From Paraburkholderia sp. (GTDB taxonomy: Bacteria; Pseudomonadota; Gammaproteobacteria; Burkholderiales; Burkholderiaceae), in the NCBI GenBank assembly GCA_004322045.1, contig SCRN01000049.1, positions 1-64,000 of the forward strand: a stretch of DNA of 64,000 bases, read 5' to 3'. The notes beneath the pieces were generated by a model. It saw only the letters and a list, made by a program, of their open reading frames with translations. It was not told the DNA's origin and did not search any database. This document shows positions 1 through 8,640 of the stretch, one piece after another. The position numbers and the translations under genes are program-made. Each line of letters opens with the position of its first letter. Positions within the stretch are counted from its first letter, which is position 1.

Positions 1-701
1 GCGGCCCGCACCTTCGGATCGTCGAGCATTTGCTTGGCATCGCCCGACATCGTGACCATACCAGAATCCATCACATAACCGCGGTTAGCCGCCTGCAGCG
101 CAAGGCGTGCATTCTGCTCGACGAGCAGCACGGTCAAGCCTTCCTTCGAGATATCGCGCACCACTTCGAAGATCTTCTCGACCATGATCGGCGACAGGCC
201 CATCGACGGCTCGTCCAAGAGCAGCAGCTTCGGACGGCTGATGATGGCCCGCGCCATCGCCAGCATCTGTTGCTCGCCGCCCGAGAGCGTACCGGCCAAT
301 TGCTTGGCCCGCTCCTTCAAACGCGGGAAGTAGCCGAACATGCGATCGACGTCTTTTTGAATCCCGTCTTTATCGTTGCGCAAATACGCGCCCATTTGCA
401 TGTTCTCGATGATCGACATGCGCGCAAAAATGCCGCGGCCTTCCGGCACCATCGCCAAGCCGCGCTTCAGAAGCTCGTGCGCCGGCACGCCCTTGATCGA
501 CTGGCCCATGTACTCGATGTCGCCCGACGAATACGGCTTCAGACCGGTAATGGCCTTCATCGTCGTGGTCTTGCCCGCGCCGTTCGCCCCGATCAACGTG
601 ACCAGCTCGCCCTGCGCGACTTCCATGTCCACGCCCTTGACTGCCTGAATGCCGCCGTAATTGACTTGCAGGCCCTTGATTTTCAACATTGCCGTAGCCA
701 T
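1..701 (-). CDS. livF: Branched-chain amino-acid ABC transporter ATP-binding protein LivF (3' end outside window)
   Basis: One of the two cytoplasmic ATPases that drive uptake of leucine, isoleucine and valine through the LivHM permease. The ATG at 701 opens a frame of 233 codons that leaves the window at base 1, within a few residues of the usual LivF end. Visible in order are Walker A (GANGAGKTT), the ABC signature LSGGEQQ and Walker B (LLLLDEP). The ATG overlaps the livG stop by one base (TGATG), so translation is probably coupled. It is the last gene of the livH-M-G-F order. The long plus-strand frame over this region is an antisense shadow. Confidence 0.95.
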   Translation of the reverse strand, partial: MATAMLKIKGLQVNYGGIQAVKGVDMEVAQGELVTLIGANGAGKTTTMKAITGLKPYSSGDIEYMGQSIKGVPAHELLKRGLAMVPEGRGIFARMSIIENMQMGAYLRNDKDGIQKDVDRMFGYFPRLKERAKQLAGTLSGGEQQMLAMARAIISRPKLLLLDEPSMGLSPIMVEKIFEVVRDISKEGLTVLLVEQNARLALQAANRGYVMDSGMVTMSGDAKQMLDDPKVRA

Positions 702-1477
702 CAGTGGACCCCCGCGCCCAGATATGCCTCAATCACCTTCGGGTCCTTCTGCACGTCGTGCGGCAGACCCTCGGCGATCACCTTGCCGTAATCGAGCACC
801 GTCATGCGGTTGCACAGGTGCATCACGAGCTTCACGTCGTGCTCGATCAGAAGAATCGTCCTGCCGTCGTTGCGGATCTTCTCCAGCAAGCGCGTGAGCT
901 CGACCTTCTCCGTCGCGTTCATGCCCGCAGCCGGCTCGTCCAATGCCAAGAGCTTCGGATCCGTTGCGAGCGCACGCGCGATTTCCAAGCGGCGCTGGTG
1001 CCCGTACGAGAGGTTGCGCGCCGTGTAATCGGCATACTGCAGCACACCCACGTACTCGAGCAGTTCGAGCGCGCGCGCCTTGATCTCGCGCTCTTCCTTG
1101 CGCTCGGCCGGCGTTTGCAGCACGGCGCCGATCAACCCGTGCTTGGTCCGCACGTGGCGGCCCACCATCACGTTCTCGAGCGCCGTCATGCCGCCGAACA
1201 GGCGAATGTTTTGGAACGTCCGGGCGATACCGGCCTGGGCCACTTGGTGAACAGCGGTCGGCGTGTAGTTCTGGCCGTCCAGCTTGAACTCGCCCGAATC
1301 GGGCGTGTACAGGCCCGTAATCACGTTGAAGAATGTGGTCTTGCCGGCGCCGTTCGGGCCGATCAGGCCGTAGATCGTGCCTTCTTCGATTTGAAGGCCC
1401 ACGTCCGACAGCGCTTGCAAGCCGCCGAAGCGCTTGTTCACGCCCGTCACGGACAAACGAATGCTTTTGTTGCTCAT
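701..1477 (-). CDS. livG: Branched-chain amino-acid ABC transporter ATP-binding protein LivG
   Basis: Second ATPase of the Liv importer, 258 aa, full family length. Walker A GPNGAGKTT lies at residues 40-48. The signature LSYGHQRRLEIARAL is the LivG variant of LSGGQ, followed by Walker B LLALDEP and the switch histidine in LLIEHD. The C-terminal extension ending in AYLGAG is typical of LivG. An AAGGA motif nine bases before the ATG serves as ribosome binding site. It sits 20 bases after livM and overlaps livF by one base, within the livHMGF operon. Confidence 0.96.
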   Translation of the reverse strand: MSNKSIRLSVTGVNKRFGGLQALSDVGLQIEEGTIYGLIGPNGAGKTTFFNVITGLYTPDSGEFKLDGQNYTPTAVHQVAQAGIARTFQNIRLFGGMTALENVMVGRHVRTKHGLIGAVLQTPAERKEEREIKARALELLEYVGVLQYADYTARNLSYGHQRRLEIARALATDPKLLALDEPAAGMNATEKVELTRLLEKIRNDGRTILLIEHDVKLVMHLCNRMTVLDYGKVIAEGLPHDVQKDPKVIEAYLGAGVH

Positions 1478-1497
1478 TTTGCGTGTTCCTTCGCTCT

Positions 1498-2667
1498 TTA
1501 CGCGCGCACAGGCTTCTTGGCGCCGCGCTTGGCCAATTTTGCGATCTTGTCCTCATGCTTCGGCGCGGGCCACAGGCCTTCCGAGCGATACAGCATGATG
1601 AGGACCATCGCCAGGCCGTACAGCAACTGACGAATCACTTCGGTGTCGATGATCTGATGGCCGAACAGCCAGTGCTGCAGCGGGCCCATCGTCGAGCGCA
1701 GGAATTCGGGGAAGATCGCGAGCAGCACAGCGCCCAGAATCACGCCGGGGATGTGGCCCATGCCGCCGAGCACCACGCAGGCAAGCACCACGACCGATTC
1801 CCAGAACGTGAACGACTCGGGCGAGACGAACCCTTGGAAGCCGCCGAACATCGCACCGGACAGGCCGCCGAACGACGCCCCCATCGCAAAGGCGAGCAGC
1901 TTCACGTTGCGTGTGTTGATGCCCATGGCCTTGGCCGCGATCTCGTCTTCGCGGATCGCCGCCCAGGCGCGGCCGATACGCGAATGCTGCAAACGCGTGC
2001 ACACCCAGATCACGAACAACGAGCACAGCACGAACAGGTAGTAATAGAGATAGACCGAGGGCAGTTGCACGCCGAAGATCGAGTGCGTTTGCGCGAGGCT
2101 AAAGCCTGCGACATGCACCGGATCGACGCCGGTAATGCCTTGCGGGCCGTTCGTGATGTTCAACGGGCGGTCCAGGTTGTTCATGAAGATCCGCACGATT
2201 TCACCAAAGCCCAGCGTCACGATGGCCAGGTAATCGCCGCGCAGACGCAGCGTCGGCGCGCCCAGCAGCACACCGAACAACGCCGCCAGACCCATCGCAA
2301 TCGGCACGACCAGGAAGTACGACAGATGCAGACCGTTCGGCCAGATCGCGTGGATCCACTCGAACTGGGTGGACAGATGCGGCGAGGTCAACAGTGCCGC
2401 CGTGTAGGCGCCGACCGCGTAGAACGCGATGTAGCCCAAGTCCAGCAGGCCTGCGAAGCCCACTACCACGTTAAGACCCAGCGCCAGCATGACGTAGAGC
2501 ATCGCAAAGTCGAGCACGCGGACCCAGTAGTTGCCGCCGGCCGCGCCGATGATCATCGGCGCCGCGATGACGAAGATGGCGGTCAGCACGCCGACCACCA
2601 GCGTCTTGGTGGCATTTTTCTCGGGAATGAGCGTCGTGGATGGCTCGATCGATTGAATTGAAGTCAT
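1498..2667 (-). CDS. livM: Branched-chain amino-acid ABC transporter permease LivM
   Basis: Inner-membrane permease, 389 aa, with many hydrophobic segments beginning about residue 25. The LivM-family stretches GLNVVVGFAGLLDLGYIAFYAVGAY and the EAA-like loop around GEIVRIFMNNLDRPLNITNG are visible. It pairs with LivH to form the translocation path and carries a hydrophilic C-terminal tail rich in Lys/Arg. AAGGA five bases before the ATG is the ribosome binding site. The 30-base gap to livH and 20-base gap to livG support one transcript. Confidence 0.96.
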   Translation of the reverse strand: MTSIQSIEPSTTLIPEKNATKTLVVGVLTAIFVIAAPMIIGAAGGNYWVRVLDFAMLYVMLALGLNVVVGFAGLLDLGYIAFYAVGAYTAALLTSPHLSTQFEWIHAIWPNGLHLSYFLVVPIAMGLAALFGVLLGAPTLRLRGDYLAIVTLGFGEIVRIFMNNLDRPLNITNGPQGITGVDPVHVAGFSLAQTHSIFGVQLPSVYLYYYLFVLCSLFVIWVCTRLQHSRIGRAWAAIREDEIAAKAMGINTRNVKLLAFAMGASFGGLSGAMFGGFQGFVSPESFTFWESVVVLACVVLGGMGHIPGVILGAVLLAIFPEFLRSTMGPLQHWLFGHQIIDTEVIRQLLYGLAMVLIMLYRSEGLWPAPKHEDKIAKLAKRGAKKPVRA

Positions 2668-2697
2668 ATTTTCCTTGCTCCTTGCCCTTTCGTCCCG

Positions 2698-3648
2698 TTA
2701 TGCGCGGTCAGCGACACGTTCGCCCAACAGACCCGACGGACGGAAGACCAAGACGACGATCAGCACGATGAATGCGAACACGTCCTGATAGTTACTGCCG
2801 AACACGCCACCGGTCAGATTGCCGATATAGCCCGCGCCCAGCTGCTCGATCAGGCCCAGCACCACGCCGCCGACCATCGCTCCGCCGAGATTGCCGATGC
2901 CGCCGAGCACCGCCGCGGTGAACGCCTTCATACCGGGAATGAAGCCCATGTAGAAGTGGGCGCTGCCGTATTCGGAGGCGATCATCACGCCGGCCAGCGC
3001 AGCGAGCGCCGAGCCGAGCATGAACGTGGCCGAGATCACGAAGTTCGGGTTCACGCCCATCAGGCTCGCGACGTTCGGGTTCTCGGCGATCGCACGCATC
3101 GCACGGCCGAGCTTGGTCTTGTGCACGAGGAGCAGCAGGCCCGCCATCACGATGAACGCCACCGCGATGATCGTGATTTCAGTCCCCGAGATCACGGCGC
3201 CGGGTGTCGTTTCGGTCGCCTTGACCACGTTGAGCGGATCGGTCGGGAGGATCTGGGGAAAAGCGAGCGGATTGCGCCCCCAGATGATCATCGCGAGCGT
3301 CTCGAGCAGAATCGACACGCCGATCGCCGTGATCAGCGGCGCGAGACGCGGGGCGCGGCGCAGCGGCCGGTACGCGGCTTTCTCGATCGTGTAGCCGACG
3401 AAGGCGCAGACCGCCGCCGCGATGCAGAGCGCGCTTGCGAGCGTCGGCACGTTGCCTAGCTCGGGGAAATGATTCTGTAGCACGTTGATGGTGGACAAGG
3501 CAACCATCGCCCCGACCATCAGGACGTCGCCGTGAGCAAAGTTGATGATGCCTAAGATGCCGTACACCATCGTATAGCCGAGTGCGATGATGGCGTAGAC
3601 GCTACCAAGCACCAGACCGTTGATGATCTGTTGGACGAAGATATCCAT
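2698..3648 (-). CDS. livH: Branched-chain amino-acid ABC transporter permease LivH
   Basis: Inner-membrane permease, 316 aa. The N-terminus (MDIFVQQIINGLVLGSVYA) and the motif NFAHGDVLMVGA are characteristic of LivH, and the late glycine-rich loop AVLGGIGNLGGAMVGG matches the family's coupling region. It is followed by livM, livG and livF in the usual order. No strong ribosome binding site is visible before the ATG. A 240-base gap separates it from the binding-protein gene upstream, so it may have its own promoter or depend on read-through. Confidence 0.95.
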   Translation of the reverse strand: MDIFVQQIINGLVLGSVYAIIALGYTMVYGILGIINFAHGDVLMVGAMVALSTINVLQNHFPELGNVPTLASALCIAAAVCAFVGYTIEKAAYRPLRRAPRLAPLITAIGVSILLETLAMIIWGRNPLAFPQILPTDPLNVVKATETTPGAVISGTEITIIAVAFIVMAGLLLLVHKTKLGRAMRAIAENPNVASLMGVNPNFVISATFMLGSALAALAGVMIASEYGSAHFYMGFIPGMKAFTAAVLGGIGNLGGAMVGGVVLGLIEQLGAGYIGNLTGGVFGSNYQDVFAFIVLIVVLVFRPSGLLGERVADRA

Positions 3649-3869
3649 TGCATTTCGGAAGTGAGGGGGTCATATAAATGCCGTCCGATTGCAACACTCG
3701 ACACACAGTCCGGTTGCGATGGAGCGGTGCTATTCGCGTGCGATAGCTGCTGTGTGCGCCCTGACGGACGCCAGAGTCGCCGTCGTCCAAACGGTTCGAC
3801 GAACACGCTAGCAATGTGACCCGAAAGGTCGATTCCCGCGTGCCGTGCCAGCGCAGATGCTGACCTGCA

Positions 3870-3884
3870 CGCGAGCCACTCGCG
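3870..3884 (-). promoter_or_regulatory. Hairpin just after livK (CGCGAG-TGG-CTCGCG)
   Basis: A perfect 6-bp stem with a 3-base loop begins five bases after the livK stop on the minus strand and has no T-run. In transport operons such hairpins often protect the 3' end of the binding-protein mRNA or cause partial termination before the permease genes. That role is inference; only the inverted repeat is seen. Confidence 0.35.
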
Positions 3885-3888
3885 AACC

Positions 3889-5043
3889 TCAGTTGGCGCT
3901 CGTTGTCGTGACGGGCTGCCAGTTCCCGTTCCTGACTTGATAGAGCGTCGAGCTCGGATTCTTCAGGTCACCATGCGCGTCGAATGAGATATCGCCGGTG
4001 ATGCCCGCATGGTTTGCGCTCTGCAGCGCTGGCACAAATGCGTCGGGCTTCGCAGATGCAGCCTTCTTCATCGCATCAATCGCTAGCCACGTGGCATCGT
4101 AGGCGAATGGCGAATAGGTAAGGTTCGCGATGCCGAACTTCTTTTTGTATTTGTCAGCAAACTCTGCGCCGCGCGGAAGCTGGCTGAGAGGACGGCCGTA
4201 CTCCCATGCCATCGCACCTTCTGCCGAGCTACCCGCGATTTTCGTGAAGACCGTGTCGGCGACCGCTCCACCGCCGAGGAATTGCGCACGCAAGCCGAGC
4301 TGCTTCATCCGCTTCTCGAGCAGACCGGCCTGATCGTCGAGTCCTCCGAAGAAAAGCAGATCGGCATTTGAAGCCTTGATATTCGTCAGCTGTGCACTGA
4401 AGTCGACGGCCTTGTCGTTCGTGTATTCGTTATCGACGATTTTGCCGCCGGCCGCCTTCACGGCCTTGACAAATTCCTCAGCTTCGCCTTGCCCGAACGC
4501 TGTGCGATCGTCCATCACCGCGATGCGTTTTGCCTTGGTCACGGCGACGGCATATTTGCCCGCAATGCCTGAATTCTGGGCGTCGGTAGGAATTATTCGG
4601 AATACCGTCTTCAATCCCCGGAGGGTGATCTCGGGATTGGTCGCGGCGGGATCGATGAGAGGGATGCCGGCCGCGGCGAATACGCGAGATGCTGGCAGGC
4701 AGACCCCCGAATTGAAGTGACCGATTACGACAGCCACTCCATCGTCGACGAGCTTCTGCGCGACCTGAACGCCGATGCGCGGATCGCCTTGGTCGTCGAC
4801 TGAGTCGATCACGAATTGAACGGGTTCGTTGCCGAACATTAGATGCTGCGCGTTGGCCTCGTTGATCGCCATGCGCACACCATTCTCGATATCTTTTCCG
4901 TTCGCCGCACTGCCTCCCGTGAGAGGTCCAGATACGCCGATCTTCACTACCTGCACGGCGTAGGCCGTTGCAGGGCTTCCTACAAACGATGCCCCCACCA
5001 TACTGATCCCGACGAGAGCCAAACGAACGCGGTGCTTCAACAT
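3889..5043 (-). CDS. Branched-chain amino-acid ABC transporter substrate-binding protein (LivK-like)
   Basis: Periplasmic type I binding protein of the Peripla_BP_6 family, 384 aa. I chose the ATG at 5043 over an upstream start at 5091 because AGGAGA lies seven bases before it and the product then begins with a proper signal peptide (MLKHRVRLALVGISMVGASF, cleavage near ATAYA). The mature start VVKIGVSGPLTGGSAANGKDI and the stretch VIGHFNSGVCLPASRVFAAAGIPLIDPAATNP are family hallmarks for the ligand cleft. It lies upstream of livHMGF in the same direction. Ligand preference (Leu versus Ile/Val) cannot be read from the sequence. Confidence 0.93.
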   Translation of the reverse strand: MLKHRVRLALVGISMVGASFVGSPATAYAVQVVKIGVSGPLTGGSAANGKDIENGVRMAINEANAQHLMFGNEPVQFVIDSVDDQGDPRIGVQVAQKLVDDGVAVVIGHFNSGVCLPASRVFAAAGIPLIDPAATNPEITLRGLKTVFRIIPTDAQNSGIAGKYAVAVTKAKRIAVMDDRTAFGQGEAEEFVKAVKAAGGKIVDNEYTNDKAVDFSAQLTNIKASNADLLFFGGLDDQAGLLEKRMKQLGLRAQFLGGGAVADTVFTKIAGSSAEGAMAWEYGRPLSQLPRGAEFADKYKKKFGIANLTYSPFAYDATWLAIDAMKKAASAKPDAFVPALQSANHAGITGDISFDAHGDLKNPSSTLYQVRNGNWQPVTTTSAN

Positions 5044-5453
5044 CTTTAGTCTCCTAAGCGTGTTTCCAACGAGCACATCGACAGATTGCACAGGCCACCA
5101 TGATCTTGGCGTATCGGGCGTCCACCCGCGCTACCAAATCTCCGTGAGGTTATGGTTTTGGTTAGCGCCGCACATCGCGATGCGCTAGTAGATTTGAACA
5201 TAAATTTCCGCCTTAGCACGGAAGCGACATGAACCTTCGACAATCCGACATTTCTGTCTTAAATAGGGCATTTGTTGATGCTGATCAAGTTCATGCGCGG
5301 CGGCGCAGATCCGCTCATAGATGGCGGTGCAAGGTTGAGCGTTTCACTCGACAAGTCAGAGTGATGACTGCTACTGCTGATCGAGCGGCAATACTTTGCG
5401 GGCGTTAGTCCGATTCCGTTTTCGAATCGAAATCGCGCTGGCGCACTTATGAC
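5044..5453. other. Gene-poor stretch upstream of livK
   Basis: About 410 bases hold the 5' region of the livK gene and then degenerate sequence. No intact gene is supported. One minus-strand frame (about 5380-5460) contains FENGIGLTPAKYCRSI, which resembles the end of an AraC-type DNA-binding domain, but it has no usable start and is too short to call. Confidence 0.4.
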
Positions 5454-6401
5454 TTGAGCGCGTTCTGGAACAGTCCGCTGCAATACCGTATGGAATCGCA
5501 GCGTCTGCTGCGGGCCGTGCTGCCGGGTGCCACGCCTTGGATAGCCGTCTCATCGTACGCTGCGATGGGCAATTTGCAGGCCGTGTTCGACGAGTTCCTG
5601 CATCTGCTCAAATCGGTTCATCGCGGGATGGACGAGTCGGTCGGGTCATTTCATGCGGCCATTGCGCCGGGTGCGGTGTCGCTCACGGCGCAGGCCGCGC
5701 TTCCGCCGCTGAAAGGTCAAGTGAAGCGGTACGACGTAGCGTTCCACTGCCACTATGCCATGCCGTTCGGTAATCAGAGCAGCACCGAGGAAGAGGGCAC
5801 CAAGCGGATCACCAACGTGCGTGCATCGTTCAATTCGCCGTTCTGGCCGTTAATGCTCAATGCAACCTCCATCGGTCAGGAAGGACTCGATTTTCACTGG
5901 TAATGCCGGCGCGTCGTGCACTGGAGCCTGCCTGCCAATCCGATCGATCTCGAGCAGCGTGACGGGCGTATCAACCGCTATAAATCGCTGGTGGTGCGCC
6001 AGCGCGTCGCGCAGGCTTATGGCGACACGTTGGCTTCGCCCGCGCCGTCCCAATCATACGACGTCTGGACGCGCCTTTTCGATCTGGCAAGCAAAGATGA
6101 GCGCCCCACGGATCTTGTGCCGTACTGGTATGTCCCGCGTGGCTACGCGTGCCTTGAACGGATCGTGCCGGTGGCGCCGTTCAGCAGCGAAATCGACCGG
6201 CTTGACGAGATTCTGCGGATTCTCTCTCTTTATCGATTGTCGTTCGGCCAGCCGAGGCAGCAGGAACTCATCGAGAACCTGCTCAGACGGAACTACAAGG
6301 ACGTCTATCTGCGAGAGATCCGTGAAGCGCTTCTGGTCGATATCGCGCCGATCAACCGTGTTCTGAAAGCGGCAGGCGAAGACCGCGCAGGCGCGGCATG
6401 A
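5454..6401 (+). pseudogene. SF2 helicase C-terminal fragment, interrupted by an in-frame stop
   Basis: Two consecutive frames in the same phase (5454-5903 and 5916-6401) read as one helicase C-terminal region once the TAA at 5901-5903 is ignored. Motif V appears as LNATSIGQEGLDFHW and motif VI as NPIDLEQRDGRINRYK. The stop lies between them, where relatives carry Tyr (FHWYC), so TAT/TAC to TAA is the likely lesion. The whole N-terminal ATPase lobe (Walker A, DEAD/DEAH box) is missing, so the gene is also 5'-truncated. Helicases with this motif V/VI style are frequent in phage-defence and mobile islands, so a defence remnant is plausible but not shown. Confidence 0.75.
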
Positions 6402-6429
6402 GAAAAAGAGCCGGACGTTGCCGTCCGGC
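6402..6429 (-). terminator. Rho-independent terminator on the minus strand
   Basis: A perfect 8-bp stem (GCCGGACG, loop, CGTCCGGC; 6410-6429) is followed on the minus strand by TCTTTTTC (6402-6409). It points to the left and would end transcription of the minus-strand gene ending at 6488. The helicase fragment stops at 6401, so the two units converge here. Confidence 0.75.
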
Positions 6430-6487
6430 CGTCGCTGTGCCGCTTCGCCACTTCACCTCTTCTCCTGTCACCACTCGTCCTCAAAAC

Positions 6488-6816
6488 TCATCCGTCGGAC
6501 CGCTCGCGGAAACCGGACTCGTCGTGGTGGACGTTTCCCATCGCCCGCCCGAGAGGCACGATCCAGATGCGTGTGTTCTCGAAGTGCATCGTGCCGTCCT
6601 CGAATTCGCTTCGATGAACACCAGTCCGATCGGTCCGCGACGCGCGCCCTCATCCGCGACGGTGACGCGTAAGTCGTCGCCAATGCGCCGGGCAGGCTTG
6701 CGGATCGACCATACGGTACTTGTCGGGCTCAAAGCGAACGAAAGCGCGACTGACCAGTCTCGACGACTTAGCGCGATTGCAATCGCGATAGGCTCCTTGA
6801 CCTCAAGAATTCGCAT
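6488..6816 (-). pseudogene. Small hypothetical protein, probable frameshift
   Basis: From the ATG at 6816 the frame MRILEVKEPIAIAIALSRRD runs to about FIEAN near 6610. A second frame then carries FEDGTMHFENTRIWIVPLGR and ends with TGA at 6488-6490. The two halves join sensibly if one base is inserted or lost near 6605-6615. The terminator directly downstream at 6402-6429 supports a real minus-strand transcription unit. I do not recognise the family; no membrane segment or signal peptide is evident. If the frameshift is a sequencing error the product would be about 110 aa. Confidence 0.35.
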
Positions 6817-7059
6817 CGATTTCAACGCATTCAGATGGACCGACCTGCCGCAACGGGCGACGAGGGTTTACCGGGCGTAATCGGGATGGCAAACAAGAGG
6901 GTATGTCGTAACGCGACACGAGGGGGCGTAGAGCCGCCACCGGCGGGGACGGGTACCGTGCCGACCGGGACGGGCTTTAAACGTAGCCCGGAGCTTGTCG
7001 CGGTGGATAACGCTAACGCAGCCGTGCGGAGACTCCGTAACGATCTTGGCATCGATCCG

Positions 7060-7449
7060 CTATCCGTTAAGCGCAGCGAGGCGGGCTTTCGCGTACGTAA
7101 AGGTTTGAATAATCGACTTTCTTAAGTGGTTGTTCTGAATATGGCCTATAAGTGCAGAGTTGCTGTGATAAACGGAGAAATATTCTGACGACACAGGCCA
7201 ATAATGCGTGAACGGTTGTCCCGTTTGCAGTGCGGCTATATGTACACCTATCGCACCCTTATATACTTCCAATAGGGTCTCTATCTCATCGTGTAGCGCT
7301 TGCAGAATCGCTCTGAGGTAGTTGCTTTCCCTTCGCTTTTGATCTGCAGTGGCGGCACTGAGTTGTCTTTGGACGCCCAGGAGCGTGCATACACGGCCAA
7401 TGACGGCACCCGCCAGGCCGAAAACGGCAGATACCCATTCTGACGACAT
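7060..7449 (-). CDS. Hypothetical membrane-anchored protein, probably 3'-truncated
   Basis: 129 aa. One hydrophobic segment near the N-terminus (WVSAVFGLAGAVIGRVCTLLG) is followed by a charged helical stretch (QLSAATADQKRRESNYLRAILQALHDEIETLLEVYKG) that could form a coiled coil. A GGGGGC motif seven bases before the ATG supports the start. The end (TYAKARLAALNG) comes abruptly in the middle of what looks like a continuing helix, and the sequence beyond differs in character, so the gene was probably cut by a rearrangement near 7080. The function is unknown to me. Confidence 0.6.
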   Translation of the reverse strand: MSSEWVSAVFGLAGAVIGRVCTLLGVQRQLSAATADQKRRESNYLRAILQALHDEIETLLEVYKGAIGVHIAALQTGQPFTHYWPVSSEYFSVYHSNSALIGHIQNNHLRKSIIQTFTYAKARLAALNG

Positions 7450-7646
7450 TGACGAAGCCCCCGGTACGTGAGTTAAACGTGTTGGAATGAAGCCGGTCCT
7501 GTTGTGGCGGGGTAATCGGCAATCCCACAGTGGCAGCGCATCCTACGTTTCGCCCTCGCTGAGGTGGTACCGCTTTGTAGGTCTGCCGCGGATATGGTAC
7601 ATCGATTTGCTACGCTTCTCCGTCAACTCACCGAAACGGAGCAACG

Positions 7647-8043
7647 ATGGACGAGCGCATTTGGCGGAGCATTCGGGACGCACTTCGGAGTGGCAAGCTA
7701 CCAGACATGCGAACGTCGGTATCTGCATCGAGCTACGTGCCGCCATCGACGGGCCTCGCTGTGGCGCGTCTCGTAGGGTATTTCGAGCTTGACACGCATG
7801 AGGAGGAATTCGAAGGGATGCCTTCGATCTTCGTCTGGCCGATAGGTCGCGCGCTCCCGAATCGCGCATGCTGTCGAGGAGCTTGGCCTTCGAATAGAGC
7901 GTCGGGACATTCGGGCGCGCGCTACTTGCTCGGACTTGCGAATCGAAGAGTTGATCGGCCTCCACTTCAAAGCCGGATGCACGGCAGCCGCCGCTGTTGC
8001 GATAGCGATAATCTGCTACGCGACGCCCTGCCGCATGACCTGA
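7647..8043 (+). pseudogene. Hypothetical protein with probable frameshift
   Basis: The ATG at 7647 has GGAG five bases upstream. The frame MDERIWRSIRDALRSGKLPD continues to about MPSIFVWPIG (near 7840). Sensible coding then continues in another frame, reading SRIAHAVEELGLRIERRDIR and ending after a hydrophobic stretch (AAAVAIAIICYA) with TGA at 8041-8043. One indel near 7840 would restore a product of about 130 aa. It converges with alpA and overlaps its 3' end by 28 bases. I do not recognise the family. Confidence 0.35.
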
Positions 8044-8252
8044 TCATCGTCGATGACGCCATCACTTACCGCCGGTCTTGGCTTACCCGCCTTGTCCGCG
8101 AGCCAGTCATCGATATCGCTCTCAATCCAAGCCGTACGGTTTTCTCCGAGCGCAAAAGGCTTGGGAAACGCGCCCTTGCTGATCATCCGGTAGATCGTCG
8201 ACTGACCAAGATTTACTTTCTCCGCCACCTGCTTGATCCCAATAGCTTTCAT
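8016..8252 (-). CDS. AlpA-family DNA-binding regulator
   Basis: 78 aa, a winged-helix MerR-like excisionase/regulator of the AlpA type found in prophages and integrative elements. The N-terminal helix-turn-helix (IKQVAEKVNLGQSTIYRMISKGAFPKP) is followed by the wing residues typical of the family (RTAWIESDIDDWLADK). AAGGAG six bases before the ATG confirms the start. AlpA proteins usually control integrase or element genes; here the neighbours belong to the ICE maintenance module, so a role in controlling that module is likely, though no integrase is adjacent. Confidence 0.88.
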   Translation of the reverse strand: MKAIGIKQVAEKVNLGQSTIYRMISKGAFPKPFALGENRTAWIESDIDDWLADKAGKPRPAVSDGVIDDDQVMRQGVA

Positions 8253-8356
8253 CCCACACTCCTTTCAAGCCGATCCGCTCAAGGGTGGTCGCTCGACCAC
8301 GAAAGAACTCTCGCGCTCCGTGCTACGATCTGGGCGTCTTGAGAATTCCCGACCCA

Positions 8357-8566
8357 ATGAAGACTGTCTTTGCACTGCGCGGCTATGATGCCGATTGCAC
8401 GCCACGTCCCACCGACCACGGCAAATTCGCCGCCCAAGTCGTTTTCACAAAAATCGGATTTCACCCAGAGGCGTCGTACCGGACTCTGGGCGATTTCGAT
8501 ACCGAAGAAGCGGCAATCGCTCACGCGAAAAAATTTGCCGAGGATTGGCTCTCTCGGAAGGCCTGA
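8357..8566 (+). CDS. Small conserved-type hypothetical protein
   Basis: 69 aa starting at the internal ATG (MKTVFALRGYDADCTPRPTD). It has a compact alpha/beta pattern ending in a helix (TEEAAIAHAKKFAEDWLSRKA). No signal peptide, membrane segment or recognisable motif is present. The longer frame from 8285 adds 24 residues without coding character, so the internal start is preferred. It is divergent from alpA and sits among ICE accessory genes. Function unknown. Confidence 0.55.
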   Translation: MKTVFALRGYDADCTPRPTDHGKFAAQVVFTKIGFHPEASYRTLGDFDTEEAAIAHAKKFAEDWLSRKA

Positions 8567-8640
8567 CCTGCACTCAGCCAACGATGGCCGCCTGCCTCCC
8601 TGCCCTTTGGGATATAAAGGCTCACTCCGTTTGCATCGCC

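Noticed and set aside
1333-2661. Long plus-strand frame antisense to livM
   Set aside because: It mirrors a clearly functional livM frame in GC-rich DNA and its translation is His/Arg/Gln-rich with no domain. The same applies to 30-791, 704-1630 and 32938-34425 on the plus strand.
5259-5483. Minus-strand frame with a possible AraC C-terminus (FENGIGLTPAKYCRSI)
   Set aside because: Only about 16 residues resemble AraC and there is no start or helix-turn-helix; kept as a note on the gene-poor stretch only.
6835-7125. 96-codon plus-strand frame ending NANAAVRRLRNDLGIDPLSVKR, faintly like a phage terminase small subunit
   Set aside because: The similarity is limited to the pattern of one helix and a proline turn, there is no ribosome binding site, and it overlaps a better minus-strand gene.
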